64,000 nt of DNA from Dipteronia dyeriana. Its lineage: Eukaryota > Streptophyta > Magnoliopsida > Sapindales > Sapindaceae. The notes beneath the pieces were generated by a model. The model ran no database searches. It was not told the DNA's origin and worked only from the letters and a program-made list of their open reading frames with translations. Below, in pieces: positions 23,807 through 35,120 of the stretch. The translations under genes and the position numbers were made by a program. The stretch lies in the NCBI GenBank assembly GCA_032871835.1, contig CM065301.1:35100405-35164404 (forward strand), in the 5' to 3' direction. Numbering within the stretch: position 1 is the stretch's first letter; each line of letters begins with the position of its first letter.

Positions 23807-25006
23807 GGCTATTTCGTGTCAAAACCACCACTCACATTGATCATCACAAAACAAAATAAAGCACCGGGAAAATATTCTACATTACAAAGTGATATACAAA
23901 AATAAACTTCAAATCTTCAATCTCTTGTAGATCTATCAACCCTACACACAGAACAAAAACAAATACACTTTCCAAACCAAGTGTATGTGAGATGATCAAG
24001 AGAATATAAAACAAAAGCATTTGCATATAAGAATATGTGTACAACATCATGCAATGTATGCAAATGCAATGCTCCCCCTCAAAGGATTACTCCCCATAAA
24101 TGTAATCTCCTCAACATGTACTACTTTCTCTTACCAAGTTAAGTTCCTCCCTAAACCATATGCTACTCCCTATTTTTGTCATGATATAGGCAAAGGAGAA
24201 GTCCCCAACCGGGTAACTCAAGGCAAAGAGAGAAAGAAGCATACAAGATATTTGCATAATCATATAAGCCACATTTATGCAACTCAGTTAATAGGAGAGA
24301 AACAAGGAGATTTATTTGAAAAAAAAAATGTATGAATTAAAAATGCTTTGCATACAAGACATGTTGCATTCACATCAAAAAACAATGGTATTTGGCAAAG
24401 CAAATGACAAAGGTTTCCAATAGAATTCAAACCAATTTCACCATTTGTCATGAGAGAAGCAAGGATATAAAGTTTTTATAGATGTCAAGTTTTAATAGCA
24501 CTATATCCCACTTTATAAGCGAAACATGGCATGAGCGACTTTGCACCCTATTTGATTTTTTCGGGTAGGATACCCGTAAGATAGTAGCCATGTTCAACTA
24601 ATAAAGAAAGAGTGACATTGATGAAACATTTTAGTCTCACTAGCTTTTTCACACAATGTTTTGCATTCAACAATTGCAATCATCAATTCATGCTTTATCA
24701 TTCTTCATTAGCATGTCATTAAAGAATCATCATGTCATGGAGATAACTATAGGTCATTCAACATGTACTTCCTATGTAGATCTCCTAGTCCAAAAATGCA
24801 TGTTTGAACAAAAATATGACATGGAGTGTAATTAAAGCATAGTTCACACTAATTGAAGAAAATATAATCGAATATGATATAAGTGCAACCAAGCTACTCA
24901 ATCAATTAATAAAGGAGCATAAACATTTCCAAAGTTTTGCATGCAACAAGTATACAATTGCTCTCTTTGCTTGAGTTCCCCTTATGGGGTCAAATATAAA
25001 AACTCA
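23807..25006 (-). other. S1 3' untranslated region, no gene seen
   Basis: 1.2 kb of AT-rich text between the RNase H stop and the purine tract. I see no domain; the one ORF on plus (24021-24335) has no recognisable features. Confidence 0.6.
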
Positions 25007-25629
25007 TCACTCCATGAGACAAATCCCAATAGATCTACTAAGAGTTTTGAATCGAGTAGCATCTAAGGGTTTAGTAAACAGATCCGCTAGTTGATCATTA
25101 GTACCTACATGCTCAAGTACTATGCATTTATTCTCAACTCGTTCTCTAATGAAATGATGGCGGATGTCAATATGCTTAGTTCTAGAATGTTGAACTGGAT
25201 TCTTGGAAATATTAATTACACTCATGTTATCATAAAAGAGAGTAAGAGTACCTTGATTGAATCCATAGTCGACTAGCATTGCTTCATCCAAAGGAGTTGT
25301 GTGCATCCACTCCCAGTAGCTATGTATTTGGCCTCAGCCGTAGAAAATGAAATTGAATTTTGCTTCTTACAAAACCAAGAGACGAGGTTGTTCCTAAGGA
25401 AAAAGCAACCGCCCGATGTACTTTTCCTATCATCACAATTTCCTTCCCAATCTGCATCACTAAAGCCTACAAGACTAGCATTAGTGTCAAAAGAGTACCA
25501 AATCCCATAGTTAGATGTCCCATTCACATAGCGAATGATTCTCTTAACAGAAGAGAGATTAGACTCCTTAGGATCCGATTGGTACCTAGCACACACACCT
25601 ACACTAATCTTGATTATGATATCACACAA
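25007..25629 (-). pseudogene. S1 RNase H and end of RT
   Basis: Read 25629-25007. ARYQSDPKESNLSSVKRIIR and GLWYS-like text are the end of copia RT. GFSDADWEGNCDDRKSTSGG (D), NSISFSTAEAKYIATGSGC (E) and LTLFYDNMSVINISKNPVQH (D) give the RNase H site. HSRTKHIDIRHHFIRE and DQLADLFTKPLDATRF give the end of pol. One frame change near 25280. It is fused by deletion to the gag-side ORF at about 25630. Confidence 0.9.
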
Positions 25630-25958
25630 CCTATTGATAGAATTCCTCTATTTCTATCAATAGGTTGATAAGAAGAGGACCCATTGAGATTCATGCTTCT
25701 TACAAAAATTGTCTTGCTTGGAGTGGAGGACATCTTGTCATCTTCAAACCCAAGCCCCTTCTTGTCACTCGGCCTCTTTCCAACATCTAACATCTGGTCA
25801 AGTTTTTTAGTGTTAGAGTTCATCTTGGCCATCAACTCTCTAGCATCTTCAAGCTCTTTCTTCAACCCTTCTTCACTCCTCTTAGATAAGTCTAATTCCT
25901 TGCTTAGCTTATCTTCACTATTCATGGTTCTCACCAACTCTTCATTTAGTTGGTCCAC
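25614..25958 (-). pseudogene. S1 coiled-coil region between gag and pol
   Basis: 114 codons, heptad-like and charged: DKLSKELDLSKRSEEGLKKE, then LEDARELMAKMNSNTKKL. Such a coiled coil follows the zinc knuckle in SIRE-type gag. The last ~15 codons come from across the deletion. Confidence 0.65.
25627..25667. repeat. 14-bp perfect inverted repeat at S1 internal deletion junction
   Basis: CAACCTATTGATAG (25627-25640) and CTATCAATAGGTTG (25654-25667) can pair with a 13-nt loop. It lies exactly where gag-side sequence meets RT/RNase H sequence. Confidence 0.85.
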
Positions 25959-26115
25959 TTGAGTTGAGAGCTCTAGGTTTTCTTAATCTCTTAATTTCAT
26001 TCTTGTTCTTTAACCTTGAACTCTCAAACCTAACCATATAGTCTTTGAGATCCATCATATCCACATTTCCATTTGTGGAATGTGATGAAGATCCATCATC
26101 ACATAAGTAGTTTTC

Positions 26116-27216
26116 CTATTGACTCTCATTTTCTTCTTCACTAGCATCTTTGCTCCTATGAGAGGACGTAAAGGATATGAAGTTAGCCATGAGTTCTTCA
26201 TCATCCGAAGACTCATCTGCTTCATTGGAGTTATCACTTCCACTCCATGTGGCAGCCATCACTTTTCCCTTTTTCTTGACTTGGTGATTCGCACATTCAG
26301 GGGCAAAGTGACCTATCCCACCACATTCATAGCATTGGACTCCTTTCTTTTTGGTCTTTTCTTGCCTAGGCTCAACCTTTTTGAAGGGAGCCTTTTTCTT
26401 CAAGTCTTGACCCTTGGATCCGAAACCTTTCCTCTCGGATTTATAGAATTTCTTGAACTTCCTCATTAGCAAAGCCATTTCCTCATCTGAGTCATCACTT
26501 TCCTCCTTCTCAACTTTGGAGGCTTTCAAAGCAATATCCTTTTGCCTTTTCGGTGGTGTGGGGTTTGGAAATTTCCTAGATTCATAAGCTAGAAGCCTCC
26601 CAATCACTTCACTCGGCTTCATTTCCTTGTAAGCATTGTTCTCTTCTAAAGCAGGTACTTTGGACTCAAATCTATCGGGTAGAGATCTCATAATCTTCTG
26701 CTTGATCTTCCTATCCGAATAAGGATCACCAAGTTGACGACTTTGGTTCACAATGTCCATCAACCTCACTTCAAAATCATTGAAGCACTCGTTCTCATCC
26801 ATCTTAAGCAATTCAAATTGCGTTTGGAGAACTTGAAGCTTCGATTCCTTAACCACATCGGTTCCCTCACGTGCAACTTCTAAGATATCCCATGCCTCCT
26901 TAGCTATCCTAGTGTTTTGAACTAATTTGTACTGATTCTCATCCATTGCACATAGGATGGGATGTATTGCCTTCATATTCCACTTTGATGCCTCAAACTA
27001 TTGTGCGTTCCACTGTGCCTTTGGCTTAAATACATCATCTCCTCCATCTGTAGGAGTCATCATGGGCGAAGTGTAGCCGTCTTCAACTGCCATCCATGCC
27101 CTATCATGAATTTGGCAAATATACGACTCCATCTTGCCTTTCCAAGAGGTATAATTCAACCCGGAGAGAAGTGGAGGTCTAGTGCTAGAGGCTCCCACGT
27201 TGCCACCATTTCCACT
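26116..27216 (-). pseudogene. S1 gag (UBN2 type with zinc knuckle)
   Basis: Starts at ATG 27216 (MSGNGGNVGASSTRPPLLSG), the in-frame upstream ATG at 27249 being less likely. LNYTSWKGKMESYI opens the copia gag domain. A stop TAG at 26998-27000 interrupts it; the same frame continues with MDENQYKLVQNTRIAKEAWD, FNDFEVRLMDIVNQSRQLGD and IMRSLPDRFESKV. The zinc knuckle CYECGGIGHFAPEC (CX2CX4HX4C) is near 26320, then an acidic Ser-rich end. It would form the particle and bind RNA. With one nonsense codon it is the best-kept protein of S1. Confidence 0.9.
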
Positions 27217-27328
27217 CATTGTGTTTATGAATAAATGATATGAATGCAAGTGTATGAATGATCAACACAAACACATAAAATGCATCCCACACCAAAATGA
27301 GCAAGGATCACCTATGTATGTTTAGGAA

Positions 27329-27344
27329 CCTACTCTGATACCAA
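27329..27344 (-). other. S1 primer binding site
   Basis: Reverse complement TTGGTATCAGAGTAGG, one base from the LTR end; complementary to initiator methionine tRNA for its first 12 bases. Confidence 0.88.
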
Positions 27345-28237
27345 TTGAAACAAATATAATGGTGTGTTTAATAACAATCTAGAGGGGGGTGAATAGATTT
27401 TTAAACAATTTTACTCAATTTTCGTTAATGGTCAAGTTGATGGAAATATCCCTAACTAGTTACAATAATATCACAAGTGTAATAAATGCAGAAATAGTAA
27501 AGACACTTAAGATGTACGTGGAAACCCTCCAAATGGGAAAAACCACGGGTTGTTAAGTACGCCACACTAACACCTCGAATCCACTAATGGCAAAGGAATT
27601 ACAACCTAATCCTGGTTTATAATCCATCACCACCACCTAATCCCGGTATAAGTGAACCTAGTCCATCTTGCTTGTGATTTAAGCTACCTAATCCCGAAAG
27701 CAACGCAAATCTTACTTTTTAATGAAGAGATATAATGGCCTATGTGAATATGTGATGATATTCAAAGAACAAACAAGGCTAGGAAACCTTATACGCTTAA
27801 CTAGGATGATGAGATGGCAATTAATGCAATCCAATATATCAAGAGCTAAATGACATGTTCAAAAAGCTTAGCCAAATATAGATCAAACAATCCTTTGAAG
27901 CTATCACAATACAACACTCAATCATGTCATCCCAGCAATCTCTATTTTGTATCTAGAAAATATTCTAAGAGCATACAAATGATTAAAGAGATGGCTTAGT
28001 AAGAAAACACTTAACTTGTAAGAAGATATTGAGAAACTTACCAAACAAGATGTGATGATACAAAACTATCCACTGATGCACTCTAAATGACCTTAGATGA
28101 TGCAAGATGAAGTTTTTATGCACAAGGGAATGCTTTGAGAGTTTAAAGATGAGTTCTTGTAAGATTTTTCCTACTGAAATATGTTTTAAGGAAAAGATAT
28201 GATGTTCTGAACTCTTCCACGATCTGAATACAAAGAG

Positions 28238-28238
<1 letters not shown>

Positions 28239-28277
<39 letters not shown>
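28239..28277. repeat. (TA)n microsatellite in S1 5' LTR
   Basis: Counterpart of 11319-11357. Confidence 0.95.
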
Positions 28278-28280
<3 letters not shown>

Positions 28281-28319
28281 TTTCAACCAAAGTGAGGTCG
28301 TTTTGAAAAAATGTTCCAG

Positions 28320-28615
28320 CTCCTGCTATGTGCGCTGGTGAGTGGCGCTAGTCGACCAGCGCACAACCTGAATTTTCAATAGGCGCTGGTGGAGTGGCAC
28401 AGCGCAGTGGAATATGACAAGCGACAATCCACTGGAATGTTGCGCTGGTGAGGCTGTTCTAGACGAGTAGCGCACCACCAGCGCACTGCCCACTTTTTCA
28501 ATATTGCACGGGTGAAGTGGCGCATCTCAGTGGCGCATGCCAAGCGACGATCTACTGGAATGTTACGCCGTTGAGACTGCGCTAGTCGAGTAGCGCACCA
28601 CCAGTGCATAACCTA
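28320..28615. repeat. GC-rich ~123-bp direct repeat inside S1 5' LTR
   Basis: Counterpart of 11408-11710; contains AGTAGCGCACCACCAGCGCA. Confidence 0.75.
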
Positions 28616-29057
28616 CTTTCTCCACACTCAAACACACATTTTCAACAAGTATTAGAGTGATGAAGATGTATCATATACTAATGCCTAACATGACATGGTA
28701 CTTTAATCACAAGATGTAAATAAATCAATAAGAGTTATTCAATCATGAATGCATACAAGTATAAACACAAAACATATAAAAAAAAGAGTTATGCATGAAT
28801 TGGTGAGTGTGTGCAACTATCTCTTCAAAGCAAGTAAGCACGAGAATTTTACCTTTGGTGTTTCTTCTCTTGAGGTATTGAAAGCCTAAGCTACCCTTAC
28901 ATAAAACTCTAATATGTGGTTTGTTCATGAAATAAGCCAGTCAATAAATGAGGACTTTACAGCTACTTAAGGTACCAACCCAGGCCACCACCTACGTGGT
29001 AGTGGTCTCAAGGGTGTTAACCAGGATTTCTCACCTCGAGTAAATTCTCCGTTAACA

Positions 29058-29601
29058 CTTTCCATTCGTGTTGTTCCGTTGACAATTCTGATTGTAATGG
29101 TAGAGTGCATGTGCTTCCTCCTCTTGAGGTGGTAAACCTTGACCTAGGAACATGTCTGCCCAATATCCGTTTTGCTTACACACTTGACATACAATCGCTT
29201 GCACTTGTTGCTTATTAGAATTGCTTGCCAAACCTCTCATCTGTTTTGTGAGATTGTCCAAATGTGTCGCCAATTCTGTATTCCTCTTTCCTTCTTTATC
29301 TTGCCCTATTGAACTACATTGTTAGGAATTTTGCCTTAATATCCTGTATCTCTCTAACACTTCTTCTGTTGCCTTTTCTCTCATAACTATCCGCAAGCAT
29401 TGTCAACTATCACTTCGGTGAGCCCTAAAAGTCCTTCGTAAAATGATTGCACTCGACTAACTATTGTAAATTTATGGTGAGGGTATTGAGCTAGGAGTAA
29501 TTTAAATCTCTCTCATACCTCGTAAAAAGGTTCTCCATCCTCTTCCACAAATGTAGTAATTTTTCATCGGATCTCTTTTGTCTTCCATGCCTAAAAGTAC
29601 T
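29058..29601 (-). pseudogene. Athila-like gag, middle segment (segment 2 of 3)
   Basis: Lies between SL-A and SL-B and continues segment 1 across SL-B. Reading 29601-29280 gives decayed gag text with stops (EDGEPFYEV, LLLAQYPHHKF, QSFYEGLLGLTEVIVDNACG), equal in pattern to the Athila CPHHQI...YFYEGL...DAASGG blocks. 29273-29058 gives MATHLDNLTKQMRGLASNSN and a knuckle-like VCQVCKQNGYWADM. Confidence 0.75.
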
Positions 29602-30265
29602 TGTTGACGGAAAATTTACTCGAGATGAGGAATTCCAGTTAACACCCTCAGGATCACTACCACGGAGGTGGTGGTCGGGGTTTGGTACCCTTGGTATCTA
29701 ATCTATTCGAACAAAGGTGGATGTCTGGATGTTAATACAATAAGAATGGGAATATAAATCTTTATTATAGATTGCGTATGCTGTATAAAAATCTCTCAAA
29801 TACTCTTCATCTCGCTAGGGGTACAGTAGGGTGGCAACCTCGTGTCTGTCAAGAAGTGGAAAATAACGATGGTCGTGTTCTGATCCCAGAATTAAGGCCG
29901 GAGTAGAATCTTTCCTCTTGTATCTTTCTTCATCCCTTTCACGTTGGGTATATTTATACATGGTCCAAGTAGGTTAAACTTGTGAATCTCCCACCATGAT
30001 TCTCCGAATCCGTTTGCTCTTTATCGGACGGGATATTTTATTTGAAAGCAATTGACTTTGAATTAATAATAGATTTGAGAATATCTTTGGTGGAGATAAG
30101 TTTGTTTCCTCTTTGGACTCAATCGCTTGCCCTATACGTACATAGTGCTTTAATGTTCGTTGGAGTGGAGATATGATTTTGTGTGCATTCATGACGTGAT
30201 TTTTCATAGAGGTCATCGAGTACGGTGTTCACTGTCTCGTAAAGTGGGGTAGATCCATGCCCCGA

Positions 30266-32484
30266 TTGTAAATTCCCTTAACCAATTATAGTGTAAAATA
30301 TACCTAGGGGGTGAATAGGTATATGCTCAAATTTTAATCTTCTTTAAAAACATAAGCAATCTTATACAACACTTAGTATAATATCCAAAATGATATATGA
30401 CAAAGCAATCGACACAAATCAACTAAGTGAAGAAATTAAAGATGCTATCCACGGGTTGATACCACAACCACCGGAAAAAGCAAATCCACTATTTCAAATA
30501 AGAGTTACACACTCAAGCAATCAACACATGCTCTCCAAGCTATCACTCTTACTCTACCCTTGAACCTAGTGATCTGCTAAGCCGACTTCCTATCCAAGAC
30601 CTCCTATCTCTAGGGAGATTCCTTGCTCACCTTTCCGGATCCTCCCGACCCTAGGCAAGACTTCTTGCTCAACTATCCGAGTCCTCCCGACTCTAGTTGA
30701 GACTTCCTTGCTCAAAAATCTGAGGTCTCACACCTCTTGTCGAGACTTCCACTTGCTTAGCTATCCAAGTCCTCCCGACTCTAGCTAAGACTTCCAATTG
30801 CTCAAATCAAAGAATCACTCTAAGATATGAGACTGCCTACCTCTTCACAATGCTTCTAAGTGATCATGAATGCAAAATGCAAACAAGCACTCAACATAGA
30901 AAATGATGATCAAAAAATTCTACGGACATGCAACTAGATAGCTAGATTATGCTTTCAAAGGACAATCACAAATGTATCTAGGCAATCTAAGCATGTTATC
31001 AACTAAGAACCAAATCAATGAAATGAATATACCAATTGATGTAGACCTAGTTCTTAGAAAATGAAATTAAATCTTGAAATAGTCAATCAAGCATAAGAAC
31101 AAAAGATTTCTAGAAACAATTTCATGTTTATCAAGTTTAGCACAAATCAATCAACTTATCACAAACCTAGCTAAACTTGAAAATCAAATCAACAAACCAC
31201 AAAATGATATCAAAATCATCTTAGTCATGCTTCTTAATCAAAAGGCATCAATCAATAAGAAGATCTAAGAAGAAGATGATTTTACCAACAATGATGAAAA
31301 TCACGAACTGAAGATCTGATCACAACGAAACATCTAGAAATTATTTGGTTCTGGAAATGCATGGAATTTGTAGATATCTTCAAGACACTCGAAATCTATT
31401 TTTGAATCAAGTGATTCGGAGTTGAAATGAAGAAGTTATCACAAAAACAAAAATCCAAATGTTGAGAGAAAAATTCTGCACTTGTTTTTCAAATTTGTTT
31501 TTCTCAACTTGTTATTGAATGAGAGGGAATGAGAGGTTTTAAAGAGAGAACAACCAAAAGACCAAAAATCCCCCATTCTTTAGTGCCTCCCCAAGATGTC
31601 ATGTGGGCATCTCGGGGTAGAGCAGCTTTGGGGCCGAGATGGCCACACGCCATCTCGGGATGGTGCCAAGTGATGGCTTATGCCATCGCACCTCTTCCCT
31701 TGCACTCCTCTCACATTCTTCAACCGTTCTTTGGCCTCTGAACTCCAAATTTAAATCTGTTTAAAGATTATAAACCGGGACTCCCTCACGGACATGGACA
31801 TATAAGATACTCAACCCAGAAAATAAGAATTCGAATCGTTATATGAAGACGAAGACAATGTATGCAACATGAGTTGAAAGTGTAGTATCTTTTGACTTAG
31901 AACCTAGACTCCCTCACGGATATGGACATATAAGATACTCAACCCAGAAAATAAGAATTCGAATTGATATATGAAGATGAAGACAATGTATGCAATATGA
32001 GTTGAAAGTGTAGTATCTTTTGACTTAGAACTTGAAATCAATAGTATAAGTAACCGAAATGACCAAAACTCAATCAAGAATGATTTAAGCTAAATTCAAG
32101 CTCAATATCCATGTTATACAAAAATATACACATAAAAACACAATTCACATTAGAATGCAAACTACATAGAGATAGTCTCCAATCATGCATTTTTCAAAAC
32201 ATGTTACTTTCATACCAAATGCATGAGCATTCAACTTCAAGTGTGTGAATATGTTATACCAAATGGTGCGCTACGATGCAGGGATACAAATGTATGAATT
32301 GTGTGTGTGTGTGCACATTTAATAATGCACAACTAAGCAGGGACACATATGAATGAATTATGTGTGTGTGTGCGCGTCTACGCTTTGCAAGAGGAGGAAG
32401 AATCTTGATACCTTAGCATCCAAGTAAGCATATATCCTCTTGAAGACGAACTTTGCATGCAAAGTCGCTTTCAATCTTTGAAGC
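30266..32484 (-). mobile_element. probable solo LTR of a SIRE/Maximus-like copia inside SL-B
   Basis: About 2.2 kb with no coding domain. The left part, TAAAATATACCTAGGGGGTGAATAGG, copies the layout of the inner end of the S1 LTR (AGAGGGGGGTGAATAG). The left edge TGTAAATTCCC at 30266 follows CCGAT; CCGAT occurs again at 32485-32489, a possible target duplication. However, the right end is not CA, so the edges are tentative. Confidence 0.45.
31779..32034. repeat. 128-bp tandem duplication
   Basis: Two adjacent copies beginning GACTCCCTCACGGA (31779 and 31907) with a handful of differences, within the LTR-like insert. Confidence 0.9.
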
Positions 32485-33015
32485 CCGATCTAATCATGAA
32501 CCACATAAGCAACTAAGCAATACAAATAAAGAGCGTTTGTATTAGGAGCTTGGTCTGACCTTTCCAGGTTCCTTGGAGCTTGGGATGACCCATGGACACC
32601 CTTTGGTGGCAACGGGGCTTTGGCGAGCTTCATGCTATCTATCTAGATAGATCTGAATCTTCCCTCATCGAGATGGAGTAATTCTATAGTGTGAGCCTAA
32701 CACTTAATGGGTCTCTCTAGGAGAAGATAGCGGGCTTCTAGGGAGTTTGTGAGGTGATCTCGAATTTGGGAAGCCTGGTTTGTCATGCATTGGACTTCTT
32801 CTGGATTCTTGATTCTGTGTAAGGAGCTCGATTCGATTTTGTTAGGCTTCACCTTAGGTGGTTCTTGAGCTTAGCGACCTTTCTTCGCTTCTGCGGGGTG
32901 GCCCTATAGCTTAACCCTAGGGCCCGGGCTTCCGTGATAGGTAACTCGAGCTTGAACTTGGGCTAGGAGAGTGGAAAGTTTCTCTTTGGTCCCTAGCAAA
33001 ATTTGGTTGTTAATA

Positions 33016-33431
33016 GTACTTATCAAAAAACTTTCTCTTAACCTTATCCTATGTTGCTAACGATTCTGATGCTAAAGCCATAAGCCACTGCTTGGCCTTA
33101 TCCTTCATACAATATGATAAACATTGCATCCTTAGTTGATTCTTTGACAATGCTCCTAGGTGAATGATTGTCATCACATTATAATACTCTTTCATGAACT
33201 GAAGTGCATCATCTCCTTGTTTTCCATAGTATGTGGGGAGGGTATTATAATGTTGGTTCTTCAATTCATAATTCCTTTGTGTTATATTTAACACGATGAC
33301 CGAAGGATGAGTTGGACTCTTAGTAAAGAATAATCCTTTATATACCTACGATGTTCACCATCATTCGATTTGACTGGTGAAACACGTTCTTCATCCCGTG
33401 AACTAGTCGGTGACGTATCACGACTTGTCAT
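33016..33431 (-). pseudogene. Athila-like gag, N-terminal segment (segment 1 of 3)
   Basis: Starts at ATG 33431 (MTSRDTSPTSSRDEERVSPV), about 120 bp after the primer site. A frame change near 33300 leads to 33294-33049: MLNITQRNYELKNQHYNTLP, GKQGDDALQFMKEYY and MKDKAKQWLMALASESLAT. These match the Athila gag pattern (YELK...LP.F.G...H...F; SLKDKAKxWL..L). A TAG follows, and SL-B interrupts at KFFDKY, where the family has EKFFP. Confidence 0.78.
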
Positions 33432-33553
33432 TTTCAAATGGTATCCTGAAAATTGACAATTTCAACTGATCAAAGATCTGAGTATCAAGTTGGTTAAATC
33501 TAATACTGCAATGACGAATTGTACTTAAAACACACACAATCGCAACAGAAAGT

Positions 33554-33572
33554 TTCCCGACAGCGATGCTAA
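33554..33572 (-). other. Athila-like primer binding site
   Basis: Reverse complement TTAGCATCGCTGTCGGGAA resembles TGGCGCCGTTGCCGGGGA, the tRNA-Asp type site of Athila elements, with a few transitions. Confidence 0.65.
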
Positions 33573-33577
33573 GATTT

Positions 33578-35120
33578 TGACACACTCCTAACGTAACTCT
33601 TAACTTAATGATGATTTAAAAACTAAATGGAATGTGGGAGTCTACACTTCATTAGTGTACGAATCGCTGTCAAGTATAGCAAGCATATCGTTCACATGAG
33701 AAACTTAAAATGTGTACTAATGATTGCTCTATTATAAGTCACTGAAAGCTAGGTTAATTGGAAAATGCTTGTAAAATGATTTTTTTTTAAGATTCTAAAG
33801 ATATGTTGAGGAGATAATGATGCAACATGATATTAACAAAGTTCACAACCTAATTGTTATCAACATAGATCTATATGTAAGAGTTTCAAGTGTAACCTAC
33901 TCAAGATTGATCAACCAAGAGATAGATCCACTATTCATGCACACAATTAAGGCTTAGATGGTAAGTAAAGTTCATACCCAACAACCAACATGTGAATCTA
34001 TTAAGCATAAGTGCAAACTCAAGATAGACAAAAGATAGAATCGGTCATTACTAAAAGTGTTCACATATATGCAATCACTAAATCCTCAACAAAATTGATT
34101 TAGCCACTCATTACAAATAGATACAAGTAAAGTAGAGAGAAAGATAAAGAAAGCTCATAGATTCTTGATGCTCCCTTCTATGCTTGCTCAACAAAACCTT
34201 GCTTGATTGATAAAGAGTAGATCTACTTACTACTACTCGAAGCTTCTAATTCTAAGTTATGAAATCTAAAGTGGTTAATCTAAAAATACAAGATCAAAGG
34301 TGAAATTGAAAAGGTGTTTCTAACTCTAAAGCATAAGACTACAACATAACACACAAAAAACCTTTTATGGAAAGAAAAATGTATTTATATAGTGGGGAGA
34401 AGATTTGGCTGAAATCCACTAGGAGGATGACGTGGAAAAGATATGTGACCAAAATCTACGACTTGGACCCACAGATTTTTCTCGCAGTTGAGTCGGCACA
34501 AGATCTGCCACTTCATTCTGCTAGTTGTAACTCATGTATCTTCATTTATGGTTGTTCCGCAACTTCATTCTGCTATAACAACATCGCAATCTCTACTTAC
34601 AGTGACTTTTAGGATTGTTCAGCTAGTTGCTTCTGTGACTAAGAACTCACAGTATTCTCTCGCAGTCTTTTCTTGAACTGAACTATTAGACAGAACTTGC
34701 AGTAAGGAATCATAAAAAAATATCTTACTTGGTTGCTACCTCCTTATGCAAGAGCGAACTCATAGTTACTTCTCACAATGATTTATGCCTTTGTCTTGTC
34801 ATCTTAATCTGTGAGGTTTAACTCGTAGTGATAACTCGTGGATTCACTCTGCTAGGTGCTTGATACAGCTTGAACCGACAATGTCTTATGGACTTGATCC
34901 AGGACTTCATTCTACAAGTTAGAATTCGTAGATTTCTTCAAACAAGTAGTTTTAACTTTATTTTCCCCCATATTCTTCATCAAGTCCTCCATTTCCCTTG
35001 AATAACAAAAATACCTTGAAAGAACTCAAAGAGATAATTAAAACGCATAAATGTCTGATAAACGGACACAAAATGGATGAATTAGACGCTTAAAATATAT
35101 TCAACCTTAGAGTGATCAGA
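33578..35120 (-). repeat. 5' LTR of the Athila-like element (right edge uncertain)
   Basis: The inner end is TGACACA next to the primer site. The region is AT-rich, with repeated CTCGCAG and TTCATTCTGCTA words and no gene. Near 35030-35100 the reverse strand reads like the start of Athila LTRs (GTCCGTTTATCAGACATTTA). I cannot fix the outer end because the 3' LTR is not in the window. Confidence 0.45.

Larger units (their letters stand above)
10425..28961 (-). mobile_element. SIRE-like Ty1/copia element S1, deleted, split by T1
   Basis: Perfect 5-bp target duplications GCTAC (10420-10424 and 28962-28966) define both ends. The minus-strand order is 5' LTR 27346-28961, Met primer site, gag, short coiled-coil region, RNase H, 1.2 kb 3' UTR, purine tract, 3' LTR (10425-12046 plus 23783-23794). 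Protease, integrase and most of RT are deleted. T1 sits in the 3' LTR. LTRs of about 1.6 kb, UBN2-type gag and the AGGGGGGTGAATAG motif near the LTR end suggest the SIRE/Maximus group. Its LTRs differ by about 6% over the first 370 bp by eye. Confidence 0.9.
27346..28961 (-). repeat. S1 5' LTR, complete (1,616 bp)
   Basis: Plus-strand text starts TGAAACAAAT and ends GACTTTACA; matches the split 3' LTR. Followed by the target duplication GCTAC. Contains the TA run 28239-28277 and the GC-rich repeat 28320-28615. Confidence 0.93.
9341..29057 (+). mobile_element. Solo LTR SL-A (Tat-like family), split by S1
   Basis: Two pieces, 9341-10424 (TGTTAATAAC...) and 28967-29057 (...TCTCCGTTAACA), make one LTR of about 1.18 kb interrupted by S1. 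Its reverse complement aligns along its length with SL-B (29602-33015), and the termini match the T2 LTR (57935-58643). Strand is given in the pol sense of that family. Flanks are ATTTC on the left and CTTTC on the right, an imperfect 5-bp duplication. The flanking sequence joins into one Athila gag gene. No internal region remains, so this is a recombination product. Confidence 0.8.
29602..33015 (-). mobile_element. Solo LTR SL-B (Tat-like family), split by another LTR
   Basis: Plus text starts TGTTGACGGAAAATTTACTC and ends GGTTGTTAATA. Perfect 5-bp duplications GTACT flank it (29597-29601 and 33016-33020). LTR sequence is in 29602-30265 and about 32490-33015 (total about 1.2 kb); the middle is a foreign insert. 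Its reverse complement aligns with SL-A. It interrupts the same Athila gag gene in the opposite orientation to SL-A. Confidence 0.85.

Noticed and set aside
24021..24335. 104-codon plus-strand ORF in the S1 3' region
   Set aside because: Opposite to the element, no start context, no domain, low-complexity end.
30266..30300. Exact left border of the SL-B insert by TG...CA and target duplication
   Set aside because: CCGAT repeats at 32485 but the right end lacks CA, and an alternative start at 30291 (TGTAAAATAT) is possible, so the border is reported as tentative only.
31529..31741. 70-codon plus-strand ORF
   Set aside because: It lies in a GC-rich patch of an LTR-like insert, with no motif and no neighbour support.
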